Assembly: GCA_018715025.1 (NCBI GenBank)
Contig: DVMK01000016.1
Location: 1 to 9,239 of the forward strand
From: Candidatus Caccousia avistercoris
Lineage (GTDB): Bacteria; Bacillota; Clostridia; Oscillospirales; Acutalibacteraceae
DNA length: 9,239 nucleotides
Reading direction: 5' to 3'
Shown here: positions 1 through 5,441 of the stretch, in pieces
Layout of the letters: every line of letters begins with the position of its first letter
Position numbering within the stretch: position 1 is the stretch's first letter
Notes under the pieces: model-generated
The model's database searches: none
Told to the model about the DNA's origin: nothing
The model's input: only the letters and a program-made list of their open reading frames with translations
Made by a program: the position numbers and the translations under genes

Positions 1-1013
1 TGGGCGTCGTCGATGGGAATGGCGAAGCCAAGGCCCTCGTAGCCGGTGGCGGCGATTTTCGAGGAGTTGATGCCAACCACCTGGCCGTATTTGTTCACAA
101 GCGCGCCGCCGGAGTTGCCGGGGTTGATGGCCGCGTCGGTCTGGATGCAGTTCATGGTGTAGCCGTCCTCTGAGGTAATGGTACGGTCAAGGGCGGAAAC
201 GTAGCCCACCGTCACGCTGGAGCTGAGCTGCAGGCCGCCCGGGTTGCCTACGGCCATTACCTGGTCGGCTACCTGCAGGTCGCTGGAGGAACCGAAGGTG
301 GCGGGCACCAGGTTGGCGGCTTCAATTTTGACAACCGCCAGGTCGGTGACGCTGTCGCTGCCGATGAGCTCTGCCTCATAGGTGGAGCCGTCGTACAGAA
401 CCACCTTCAGGCTGTCGGCCCCCTCCACCACGTGGGCGTTGGTGATGATGTACCCGTCAGAGGTGGCGATGATGCCGGAGCCCTCGCCTGCGTCCTGCTC
501 TTCCGTGCTGTCCTCCTGCTGCTGCCCGTAGCCGAAAAATGTGCTCTGGCTGGTGCGCTGGAAGTTCTGAATGCACACCACCGAGGGGATTACCTTCTGG
601 GCGATTTCGTTCAGCGAAAGCTCGCCGCTGGTGGTGGTCTGGGTGACGGTGCCGCCGTCGCTCATCATGTGGTTGATGGTGAAGGCCGGGCCGGAGGAGC
701 CGGTGTTGTTCACCGAAATGTACCCGCCGTTGATGAGGGCCGTGAACCCGGCGATGGAGCCGGCCGAGACCATCAGGCAGGCCAGCAGGCCGGCGGTAAC
801 CTTCACCGCAAGCTTCTTGCCCCGGCTCATGGGCTTTTTCTCCTTCTTCGGCTTCTGGGGCGGCTGGGGGGCCTGGTTTTCGCCGTACTGGCAGGCGCCG
901 CCCCATTCCGCCTGGCTGTACGCGCCGTTTTCTTCCTGCAGGGCAGGGGTGCTGCCTTCCCCATACATGTTCTGGCTATCGTATTCCTTATCATTCATGG
1001 ACGGATAAAACAT
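1..1013 (-). CDS. Membrane-anchored trypsin-like serine protease (HtrA/DegP family), partial: C-terminus outside window
   Basis: The protein is predicted to be an HtrA-type protease for quality control of misfolded proteins outside the membrane. The visible 337 residues begin with a polar, Pro/Lys-rich cytoplasmic segment (about 1-66). One transmembrane helix follows (about 69-94), then a Ser/Thr/Gly-rich linker, then the S1C trypsin-like domain. The catalytic triad is intact: His194 in TNAHVV, Asp224 in TDLAVVKI and Ser301 in NPGNSGG. The reading frame continues to base 1, and the PDZ domain usual for the family would lie beyond the edge. I chose the ATG at 1011-1013 because AAGGA at 1025-1029 sits 11 bases upstream; the in-frame ATG at 996-998 would be 26 bases from it and has no other site. 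The gene is divergent from the DUF2752 gene. I found no convincing sigma-A promoter for it in 1014-1197. The family call is very secure; the exact paralogue (HtrA, HtrB or YyxA-like) is not. Confidence 0.95.
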   Translation of the reverse strand, partial: MFYPSMNDKEYDSQNMYGEGSTPALQEENGAYSQAEWGGACQYGENQAPQPPQKPKKEKKPMSRGKKLAVKVTAGLLACLMVSAGSIAGFTALINGGYISVNNTGSSGPAFTINHMMSDGGTVTQTTTSGELSLNEIAQKVIPSVVCIQNFQRTSQSTFFGYGQQQEDSTEEQDAGEGSGIIATSDGYIITNAHVVEGADSLKVVLYDGSTYEAELIGSDSVTDLAVVKIEAANLVPATFGSSSDLQVADQVMAVGNPGGLQLSSSVTVGYVSALDRTITSEDGYTMNCIQTDAAINPGNSGGALVNKYGQVVGINSSKIAATGYEGLGFAIPIDDA

Positions 1014-1024
1014 ACATCATTCAT

Positions 1025-1029
1025 TCCTT
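1025..1029 (-). promoter_or_regulatory. Ribosome binding site deciding the start of the HtrA-type protease
   Basis: On the minus strand AAAGGA precedes three closely spaced ATGs. Those at 1018-1020 and 1015-1017 are out of frame with the protease, and the second meets a stop after eight codons. The ATG at 1011-1013 is in frame at an acceptable 11-base spacing, so it adds five residues (MFYPS) before the alternative Met at 996-998. Confidence 0.55.
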
Positions 1030-1183
1030 TCTGGAAGAGGGAGAAAGCCTGTTTCAGGGCCCCGTCCCGTTTCTTCCTTATCTTTACCTGTATTATCCGT
1101 CCCCAATGTGAAAACCATGCGAAGACTGCAAGAAAAGCAATTGATATTTTCGCAAATGAAATGTGAACGAAAAAGGAGCGCCG

Positions 1184-1209
1184 CGCCCCCTCAAGTGTTG
1201 ACAGGGGCG
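1184..1209. promoter_or_regulatory. Inverted repeat overlapping the -35 box (candidate operator)
   Basis: The outer arms CGCCCC (1184-1189) and GGGGCG (1204-1209) flank inner arms TCAA (1191-1194) and TTGA (1198-1201) around a GTG centre. One unpaired base on the left and two on the right interrupt the dyad. It covers the -35 hexamer of the DUF2752 promoter completely, where a bound repressor would block RNA polymerase. The dyad is visible in the sequence; the operator role is inference, and in GC-rich DNA such a dyad could arise by chance. Confidence 0.35.
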
Positions 1210-1226
1210 GGGGATTCCCTTATGAT
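1198..1226 (+). promoter_or_regulatory. Sigma-A promoter of the DUF2752 gene
   Basis: A perfect -35 box TTGACA (1198-1203) is followed after exactly 17 bases by TATGAT (1221-1226), five of six matches to the -10 consensus. Transcription would normally begin about 5-8 bases after the -10 box, at 1231-1234. That is at or within two bases of the ATG at 1233-1235, leaving no room for a ribosome binding site. Confidence 0.8.
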
Positions 1227-1232
1227 AGCAGT

Positions 1233-1655
1233 ATGGAAAAGAAAATTTCGTTTCGCAGATGGCTGTGGGTTCACCTGGCGCTGGCAGGCGGGCTGGGTGC
1301 GCTTTTGGTGCTGTTCGGCTGCCCGCTGTACCGGTTTACCGGCCTGCCCTGCCCCCTGTGCGGCATGACCCGGGCCTGGCTGGCCGCCCTGCGGCTGGAC
1401 TTTTCCGCCGCCTTTTTCTTCCACCCGCTGTTCCCCCTGGCGCCGCCGGCGCTGCTCTACGCCGCCCACCGGGAGGTGCTGCCCCGCCGGCTGCCGCCGC
1501 GGGCGGAACGGCTCTGCGCCGCGGCGCTGGGCACGGCGCTGGCGGCGGTGTACCTGTACCGGCTGTTCTGGCAGCAGCCCTCCGCCATCGCCCCCTGCTG
1601 GGAGAGTTCCCTCCTGGCCGGGCTGCTGTCCTTTGTGGGGGCCGTCCCCGCCTGA
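1233..1655 (+). CDS. DUF2752 family small membrane protein
   Basis: This 140-residue protein has the hallmarks of the DUF2752 family: the motif CPLCGMTRA (about residues 40-48), in which a short Cys-x-x-Cys sits next to a conserved Met-Thr-Arg, and a following FFFHPLFPLAP stretch (about 61-71). Three hydrophobic segments are visible, at about 11-33, 58-77 and 93-111, with basic residues at the N-terminus and in the 78-92 loop. The family has no established function that I know of. The ATG at 1233 is the only plausible start: the next in-frame Met is inside the CPLCGMTR motif. No Shine-Dalgarno sequence would be present in the transcript, because the promoter -10 box ends seven bases before the ATG. 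The gene is monocistronic, divergent from the protease and convergent with asnB, with a shared terminator just downstream. Confidence 0.85.
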   Translation: MEKKISFRRWLWVHLALAGGLGALLVLFGCPLYRFTGLPCPLCGMTRAWLAALRLDFSAAFFFHPLFPLAPPALLYAAHREVLPRRLPPRAERLCAAALGTALAAVYLYRLFWQQPSAIAPCWESSLLAGLLSFVGAVPA

Positions 1656-1662
1656 GGGGCAG

Positions 1663-1724
1663 AAAAAAGAAAAACGCCGCCCCGCTGTTCCGGAGGAAAT
1701 CCGGAAGCGGGGCGGCGCTTTTCT
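1663..1724. terminator. Bidirectional rho-independent terminator between the DUF2752 gene and asnB
   Basis: The long hairpin at 1675-1717 has outer arms CGCCGCCCCGC (1675-1685) and GCGGGGCGGCG (1707-1717). Its inner arms are TTCCGGA (1688-1694) and TCCGGAA (1700-1706), closing a GGAAA loop; the only interruption is a 2-base bulge. Read leftward it is followed by a long U-tract (complement of the A-rich run 1663-1674), ideal for ending asnB transcripts. Read rightward it is followed by CTTTTCT, a weaker tract for the DUF2752 mRNA. Confidence 0.88.
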
Positions 1725-1753
1725 GCGGGCCGCGGCGCAGGCGCGGGGCCGTT

Positions 1754-3643
1754 TTACGCTTCGCCCCCCGGGCGGCCGGGAACCGCGCCCGGTTCCTCTG
1801 CCGGGGAGGCAAAGTAGATGGAATACCAGACAAGGAACACGTAGATGGTCCAGATTTTCCGGTTGTTGTCCCGTTTCCCCTGGTAATGGTCGTCCAGCAG
1901 CCTGAGCAGGGCGCCGGTGTGGAAGAAGCGTTTGGCGGTTTCGCTCTCGAAGGCCTCTTTCACCAGACGGTAATATTTTTCCTCCCGCAGCCACACCCGG
2001 ATGGGCACCGGGAAGCCCAGCTTTTTCTTCTGGGCGGTGGCGGGGGGCAGGCGGCGCAGGGCCGCCTTGCGCATGGCGTACTTGGTGTTTTCCCGGTTTA
2101 CCCGCAGGCGGCGGGGCAGGCGGCTGGCCACGGCGAACACCTCCTTGTCCAGGAAGGGAACCCGAAGCTCCAGGGAATTGGCCATGCTCATCCGATCCGC
2201 CTTCAGCAGAATATCCCCCACCAGCCACACGTTCAGGTCCAGGTACTGCATTTTTGTCACGTCGTCCATGCCCTTCACCCGGTCGTAGATGGGGCGGGTC
2301 AGCTCCTGGGGCCTGGTGCAGGGCAGGCCCTCCTTCAGCAGGCTGCGCTTTTCCTCCATGGTGAACATGCTGCAGTTGCCGATGAAGCTTTCTTCAATAT
2401 CCTGAGAGCCGCGGATGAGGAAGCTCTTCCCCCGGAAGGAGAAGGGCAGGGCCCTGGCCACCGCCGCGGCGGCCAGGCGAAGGAACCGGGGCAGCCGCTT
2501 GTACGCGGCCAGGTCGTCCGGCTCGTGGTAAATGTTGTACCCGCCGAACAGCTCGTCGGCCCCCTCGCCGGAAAGCACCACCTTCACGTATTCGCTGGCG
2601 ATTTTCGACACGAAATACAGCGCGATGCAGGAGGCGTCCGCCAGGGGCTGGTCCATGTGGTACTGCACCTTGCGGATATTCCCCCAGTATTCCTCCGGCG
2701 TGATCACCTTGTAGTGATGCTCCAGCCCGATCTTTGCGCTCAAATCCTTGGCGTAATCAATCTCGTTGTACCTTTCTCCGTAATCAAACCCTACGGTGAA
2801 GGTCTTCTGCCCCTGGAAGAAGGTGGAGACGTAGCTGGAATCCACGCCGCTGGAAAGGAAGCAGCCCACCTCCACATCGCTGATTTTGTGGGCGGCCACC
2901 GAATCCTCGAACACCTTCTCAATGGCGTCCACGGCCTGCTCCTCCGTCATGGATTCGTCCGGCTGGAATTTGGGTTCCCAGTACCGGTGGGTTTCCACCT
3001 TGCCGTTCCGGTACCACAGGTAGTGGGCGGGGGGCAGGCAGTACACCCCCTGGAAGAAGGTTTCGGGGGGCGCCACGTACTCGAAGGAAATGTAGGTGTC
3101 CAGGGCGCGGGGGTTGAACTCCTTGCGGAAGCCGGGGAATTCCAGCAGGCTTTTGATTTCAGAGCCGTAGAGGAAATTTTCCCCCTGCAGGCTGTAGTGC
3201 ATGGGCTTGATGCCGAAGTAGTCCCTGGCCAGGAACAGGCTTTTGTCTTTGGTGTTCCAAATGGCGAAGCCGAACATGCCCCGCAGCCGGCCCAGCAGCT
3301 GGGGGCCCCACTCCTCAAAGCCGTGCACCAGCACCTCAGAGTCGGTGTGGGTGGCGAAGCGGTGGCCCTTCTGCACAAGCTCCTCCCGCAGCTGCCTGTA
3401 GTTGTAAATTTCCCCGTTGAAGGTGAGCACCAGGGTTTTGTCCTCGTTGTAAATGGGCTGGTCGCCGCCCTCGCCCACGTCTATGATGCTGAGGCGGCGG
3501 AAGCCCATGGCCACCCCGCCGCCGCAGTAGAAGCCGCTGCTGTCAGGCCCCCGGTGGGTGATCACGTCGGTCATCCGCTTCAATACCTGTTCTCTGTCGC
3601 TCCTGTCCAGGATTTCTCCCGTGAATCCGCATACTCCGCACAT
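1754..3643 (-). CDS. asnB: Asparagine synthetase, glutamine-hydrolysing (AsnB)
   Basis: AsnB makes asparagine from aspartate, glutamine and ATP in the cytoplasm. The 629 residues are a normal length and both domains are complete. The N-terminal class II glutaminase domain (about 2-190) starts with the nucleophile Cys2, exposed by removal of Met1. Substrate-binding motifs follow: HRGPD (30-34), RLSIID (50-55), NGEIYN (76-81) and the Asp101 motif HTDSEV. The synthetase domain (about 230-600) carries the PP-loop LSSGVDSS (263-270) for ATP pyrophosphate binding and the LSGEGADELFGGY motif (357-369). The last 20 or so residues are a Pro/Gly/Glu-rich tail. The start is fixed by Cys2 and by AGGAG at 3654-3658. 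The gene lies 19 bases after the CpXC gene on the same strand, so the two are probably one transcript, ended by the hairpin at 1675-1717. Amidation of a molecule other than aspartate is possible for AsnB paralogues, but nothing here suggests it. Confidence 0.96.
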   Translation of the reverse strand: MCGVCGFTGEILDRSDREQVLKRMTDVITHRGPDSSGFYCGGGVAMGFRRLSIIDVGEGGDQPIYNEDKTLVLTFNGEIYNYRQLREELVQKGHRFATHTDSEVLVHGFEEWGPQLLGRLRGMFGFAIWNTKDKSLFLARDYFGIKPMHYSLQGENFLYGSEIKSLLEFPGFRKEFNPRALDTYISFEYVAPPETFFQGVYCLPPAHYLWYRNGKVETHRYWEPKFQPDESMTEEQAVDAIEKVFEDSVAAHKISDVEVGCFLSSGVDSSYVSTFFQGQKTFTVGFDYGERYNEIDYAKDLSAKIGLEHHYKVITPEEYWGNIRKVQYHMDQPLADASCIALYFVSKIASEYVKVVLSGEGADELFGGYNIYHEPDDLAAYKRLPRFLRLAAAAVARALPFSFRGKSFLIRGSQDIEESFIGNCSMFTMEEKRSLLKEGLPCTRPQELTRPIYDRVKGMDDVTKMQYLDLNVWLVGDILLKADRMSMANSLELRVPFLDKEVFAVASRLPRRLRVNRENTKYAMRKAALRRLPPATAQKKKLGFPVPIRVWLREEKYYRLVKEAFESETAKRFFHTGALLRLLDDHYQGKRDNNRKIWTIYVFLVWYSIYFASPAEEPGAVPGRPGGEA

Positions 3644-3662
3644 TGGCTTTTCTCTCCTATTC

Positions 3663-4535
3663 TCATTCCGTGGTGTCGCGTTCGGGGGCTTCCGGCTCCT
3701 CCGGCGGCTCCTCCGCCGGGGGCTCCTCTTCCGAGGGGGCCTCTGCCGGGGCTTCCTGCCCGGCGGGCTGCGCCTGCGGCTCTTCCCGGGGCGGTTCCCC
3801 GGGGGTGGGCTCAGGGCCGGGCGCAGGCGGGGCGGCTTCGGGGGCCGCTTCCTCCTCCGCCTTCGGGGGCTCCGGCTGGGGAGCGGGCTCGCCCCGGTAC
3901 CGGCGCAGCAGGTCGCGGGCGAAGTCCCGGTCTACCAGAAGGAAGTCGCCGCCGTCAGGGGGAAGAAGGGAGTCCACAATCTCAGCGGCGCGGCGGTAGG
4001 CGGCGAAGGAGGTGACCCGGCGCACCGGCTCCGCCTCCCCCTCCAGCCGGAAGGAAAAGCCGATGCGGCCCGCCGCCTCGTCCACAGAGCAGTACAGCCC
4101 TTCCCGCACCTGCCCGCCCCCGGCGTGCTCCAGCACCATGGCCAGCAGAAGCTTCACCAGCTCGGCGGCCCGGTCGTCCAGGCCGTCCTCAAAGATAAGG
4201 ATTTTTTCTTTCAGGGAAGCCAGAGAACCGGTAATCCGCTTGCGCACGCCCCGCAGCTGGGGAAATTCCCCGGCAATGCCGGCGGCCTTGGCCGGGTCGG
4301 GGCTTTTGGGCAGAAAATACACCATGAACCGGCCCCCCTTGTCGTGGTACAGGCAGGGGTAGGCCAGCTTGGCCTCGTACCCGCAGTGGGGGCACTTCCA
4401 GTCAAACAGCGTTTCGTCCAGCACCTGGGCCCGCAGGTTGGGGTTCACCTCCGCGTTGATCCCAGACCACATCCTTGTGGGCACCTTGGCCCCGCATCCG
4501 GGGCATGCCACATCCTTGTTGATTTCCGTAGACAT
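3663..4535 (-). CDS. CpXC-domain protein with acidic Pro-rich tail
   Basis: This 290-residue protein of unknown function has an N-terminal CpXC domain. Two Cys pairs, Cys11-Pro-Gly-Cys14 and Cys48-Pro-His-Cys51, could bind one zinc ion in a zinc-ribbon-like fold. The rest of the folded part (about 52-215) has mixed alpha/beta character and no catalytic motif I recognise. From about residue 216 to the end the chain is almost entirely Pro, Glu and Ala, so it should be disordered and strongly negative. There is no signal peptide or membrane segment, so it is probably cytoplasmic. The ATG at 4533-4535 is preceded by a GGAGGAAGAGG stretch (4543-4553); AAGAGG has 7-base spacing. It is the first gene of the leftward pair with asnB, behind an unusually structured leader. 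The family assignment is good; any function, including a link to asparagine metabolism, is unknown. Confidence 0.82.
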   Translation of the reverse strand: MSTEINKDVACPGCGAKVPTRMWSGINAEVNPNLRAQVLDETLFDWKCPHCGYEAKLAYPCLYHDKGGRFMVYFLPKSPDPAKAAGIAGEFPQLRGVRKRITGSLASLKEKILIFEDGLDDRAAELVKLLLAMVLEHAGGGQVREGLYCSVDEAAGRIGFSFRLEGEAEPVRRVTSFAAYRRAAEIVDSLLPPDGGDFLLVDRDFARDLLRRYRGEPAPQPEPPKAEEEAAPEAAPPAPGPEPTPGEPPREEPQAQPAGQEAPAEAPSEEEPPAEEPPEEPEAPERDTTE

Positions 4536-4548
4536 CCGCTCGCCTCTT

Positions 4549-4588
4549 CCTCCGTTCTCCGAAAGGCCCGTCCCGGCGCTTTCGGAGG
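4549..4588 (-). promoter_or_regulatory. Possible Shine-Dalgarno switch in front of the CpXC gene
   Basis: On the minus strand CCTCCG (4588-4583) is perfectly complementary to CGGAGG (4554-4549) in the ribosome binding region. The same CCTCCG overlaps the 5' arm of a 9-bp hairpin, CTCCGAAAG (4587-4579) with CTTTCGGAG (4565-4557). The two pairings are mutually exclusive: with the 9-bp hairpin formed the Shine-Dalgarno region is free; with it open, CCTCCG can mask GGAGG. The 9-bp stem should win by default. A caveat is that AAGAGG (4543-4548) is better spaced from the ATG and would stay unpaired. Confidence 0.3.
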
Positions 4589-4651
4589 TTTGCTTGCTGT
4601 GTTCTGTGCCAGGGCGCTTTGCCGCCTGGGTATGGTTCCATAGAAATCCAC

Positions 4652-4687
4652 CTGGTTTCTTCTTTGCCGCGGCGAAGAAAAAACCAG
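4652..4687. repeat. 36-base near-perfect palindrome
   Basis: Two 18-base arms meet with no spacer at CCGCGG (4667-4672). The left arm starts CTGGTTT and the right arm ends AAACCAG; the only flaws are one C/A mismatch and one T/G pair. It can fold as a hairpin on either strand, with a tight loop of about four bases. Neither side has a proper U-tract, so it does not look like a terminator. It could be part of the leader RNA described here or a protein binding site. Confidence 0.6.
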
Positions 4688-4769
4688 ATATATTTCCCTT
4701 CGCACCCCGGCGGGAAGCTCACGCTCCCTTTCCAAAGGCAGCCCGGAAAAACGGGCTGGTGTAAAACTA

Positions 4770-4778
4770 ATAATACCA
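4770..4778 (-). promoter_or_regulatory. Extended -10 promoter for the CpXC-asnB pair
   Basis: The minus strand reads TGGTATTAT: a TGn extension followed by TATTAT, five of six matches to TATAAT. The region 17 bases upstream has no recognisable -35 box, as is common for extended -10 promoters. The predicted start is near 4763, just before the first hairpin of the leader. No better leftward promoter is visible between here and the CpXC gene. Confidence 0.45.
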
Positions 4779-4906
4779 TAGATTCTGAAAAAAAGGAATA
4801 CAGGAATCCGGAAGGACGGCCCTGTTCTATCTTGCGCGGCGCGTGGGGAGATATGCGGCGGCCGGGGAAAAGGGCAAAATTTTGAATGAGGCGGAAAGAT
4901 TACAGA

Positions 4907-4943
4907 AATAATACTGTTATTCTCTTTGGGAATGAGATATAAT
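4907..4943 (+). promoter_or_regulatory. Promoter of the mnmA operon
   Basis: A perfect -10 box TATAAT lies at 4938-4943, giving a start near 4950 and a short leader of about 42 bases. The -35 position (4915-4920, TGTTAT) is poor. An AT-rich dyad, AATAA (4907-4911) and TTATT (4917-4921), overlaps it and could bind a regulator, though it is short. In the AT-rich to mixed stretch between this site and the leftward promoter (4779-4906) I see no gene or RNA. Confidence 0.55.
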
Positions 4944-4975
4944 GAAAAAAAGCCCGTTGGGTTTACAGGAAAAGC

Positions 4976-4983
4976 AAAGGAGG
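4976..4983 (+). promoter_or_regulatory. Ribosome binding site deciding the start of the cysteine-cluster gene
   Basis: AAAGGAGG matches the 16S anti-Shine-Dalgarno sequence almost completely and sits 8 bases before the ATG at 4992. It rules out the in-frame ATG at 4926, which lies upstream of the -10 box and so outside the predicted transcript. Confidence 0.85.
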
Positions 4984-4991
4984 ATTCCCTG

Positions 4992-5441
4992 ATGAAAGTA
5001 TTGGAAACCTTGGGAAATGGAATTGCAAAGGCCCTTGATTATATGGTGGACAAAAATCACAAAGCGGCGCTGGTGAACCGGATCCGCATCGTCATCAAGA
5101 ACGAGCGGGAAAATACCGCCCGGGCTTACGTGGCGCTGGGAAAATATTACTACGACCACCTGCGCGACCCGCAGAACGAGGAAACCGAACGCCTCTGCCG
5201 CTCGGTGGAGGAGAGCGCCGCCCGCATGCGGAAGGCCTTTGCCAAGCTGGAGGAGCTTTCCGCCCCGCAGGAGGAGGATTCCTGCTGCAGCGGCTGCGGC
5301 GAGGACTGCGGCGCATGCCCGTACTATGAGCAGGAAAGCGGAGGGCAGAGCAGCATGCTCTCTGACTTTTTCACCGGCCGGGTGCGGTTCCCCGTTCTGC
5401 CTGACCAGCTGGATGCGGAAGCGGCGGACGACGAGCAGTGA
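4992..5441 (+). CDS. Uncharacterised 149-aa protein with C-terminal cysteine cluster, translationally coupled to mnmA
   Basis: I do not recognise a named family. Residues 1-90 look alpha-helical: an amphipathic N-terminus, then a Lys/Arg-rich helix (about 21-45), the aromatic patch ALGKYYYDHLRD (48-59) and a charged, coiled-coil-like helix (about 62-90). Five cysteines (98, 99, 102, 106 and 109) then fall within 12 residues in a CC-x2-C-x3-C-x2-C pattern, followed by PYYEQE and an acidic tail; Cys69 is a sixth. Such a cluster could hold zinc, an Fe-S centre or a persulfide. There is no signal peptide or membrane segment, so it is probably cytoplasmic. It is the first gene of a three-gene operon, and its TGA overlaps the GTG start of mnmA, implying coupled synthesis. 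A role as metal site or sulfur carrier for MnmA is only a hypothesis; the cluster may be a structural zinc site in an unrelated protein. Confidence 0.85.
   Translation: MKVLETLGNGIAKALDYMVDKNHKAALVNRIRIVIKNERENTARAYVALGKYYYDHLRDPQNEETERLCRSVEESAARMRKAFAKLEELSAPQEEDSCCSGCGEDCGACPYYEQESGGQSSMLSDFFTGRVRFPVLPDQLDAEAADDEQ

Larger units (their letters stand above)
4536..4763 (-). other. Predicted structured 5' leader of the CpXC-asnB transcript (candidate cis-regulatory RNA)
   Basis: If transcription starts about seven bases past the extended -10 box at 4770-4778, the mRNA has a leader of about 228 nt filled with hairpins. In transcript order they are: CAGCCCG/CGGGCTG (4739-4758, 6-nt loop); GGGAGC/GCTTCCC with a GUGA tetraloop and one bulged U (4712-4728); an 18+18 near-palindrome (4652-4687); a weak TATG/CATA stem (4631-4642); CCAGGCG/CGCCCTGG with one bulge (4609-4629); and CTCCGAAAG/CTTTCGGAG (4557-4587) just before the Shine-Dalgarno region. 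I recognise no known riboswitch or T-box: the T-box antiterminator signature is absent. No U-tract follows any hairpin, so regulation, if any, would more likely act on translation or RNA stability. The hairpins are visible; the RNA role is inference. Confidence 0.4.

Noticed and set aside
432..1166. A 244-codon plus-strand frame opposite the HtrA-type gene
   Set aside because: Its translation has no recognisable domain, no suitable ribosome site was seen, and the minus strand carries an intact protease catalytic triad.
1014..1197. A promoter for the HtrA-type protease (for example GATAAT or TTCACA-like hexamers on the minus strand)
   Set aside because: No pair of hexamers with acceptable spacing could be found; single-hexamer matches are too weak to report.
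1259..4015. A 918-codon open frame on the plus strand, opposite asnB and much of the CpXC gene
   Set aside because: It lies antisense to a clear AsnB with full motifs, has a low-complexity Pro/Gly/Ala/Arg-rich translation, and also overlaps the DUF2752 gene in another frame. It is a by-product of high third-position GC.
4739..4758. The CAGCCCG/CGGGCTG hairpin as a terminator of either flanking gene
   Set aside because: No T-run follows it on either strand and no gene ends beside it; both neighbouring genes start here rather than end.
4536..4763. T-box or known riboswitch in front of CpXC-asnB
   Set aside because: The T-box antiterminator signature and the conserved cores of the common riboswitches I know are not visible, and there is no terminator hairpin with a U-tract before the gene.
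4619..4885. An 88-codon plus-strand frame in the intergenic region
   Set aside because: It has no good ribosome binding site, runs through the palindrome and hairpins, and its composition is not protein-like.
4926..4991. An N-terminal extension of the cysteine-cluster protein from the ATG at 4926
   Set aside because: The -10 box at 4938-4943 would lie inside the coding sequence, and AAAGGAGG at 4976-4983 fits the ATG at 4992 much better.
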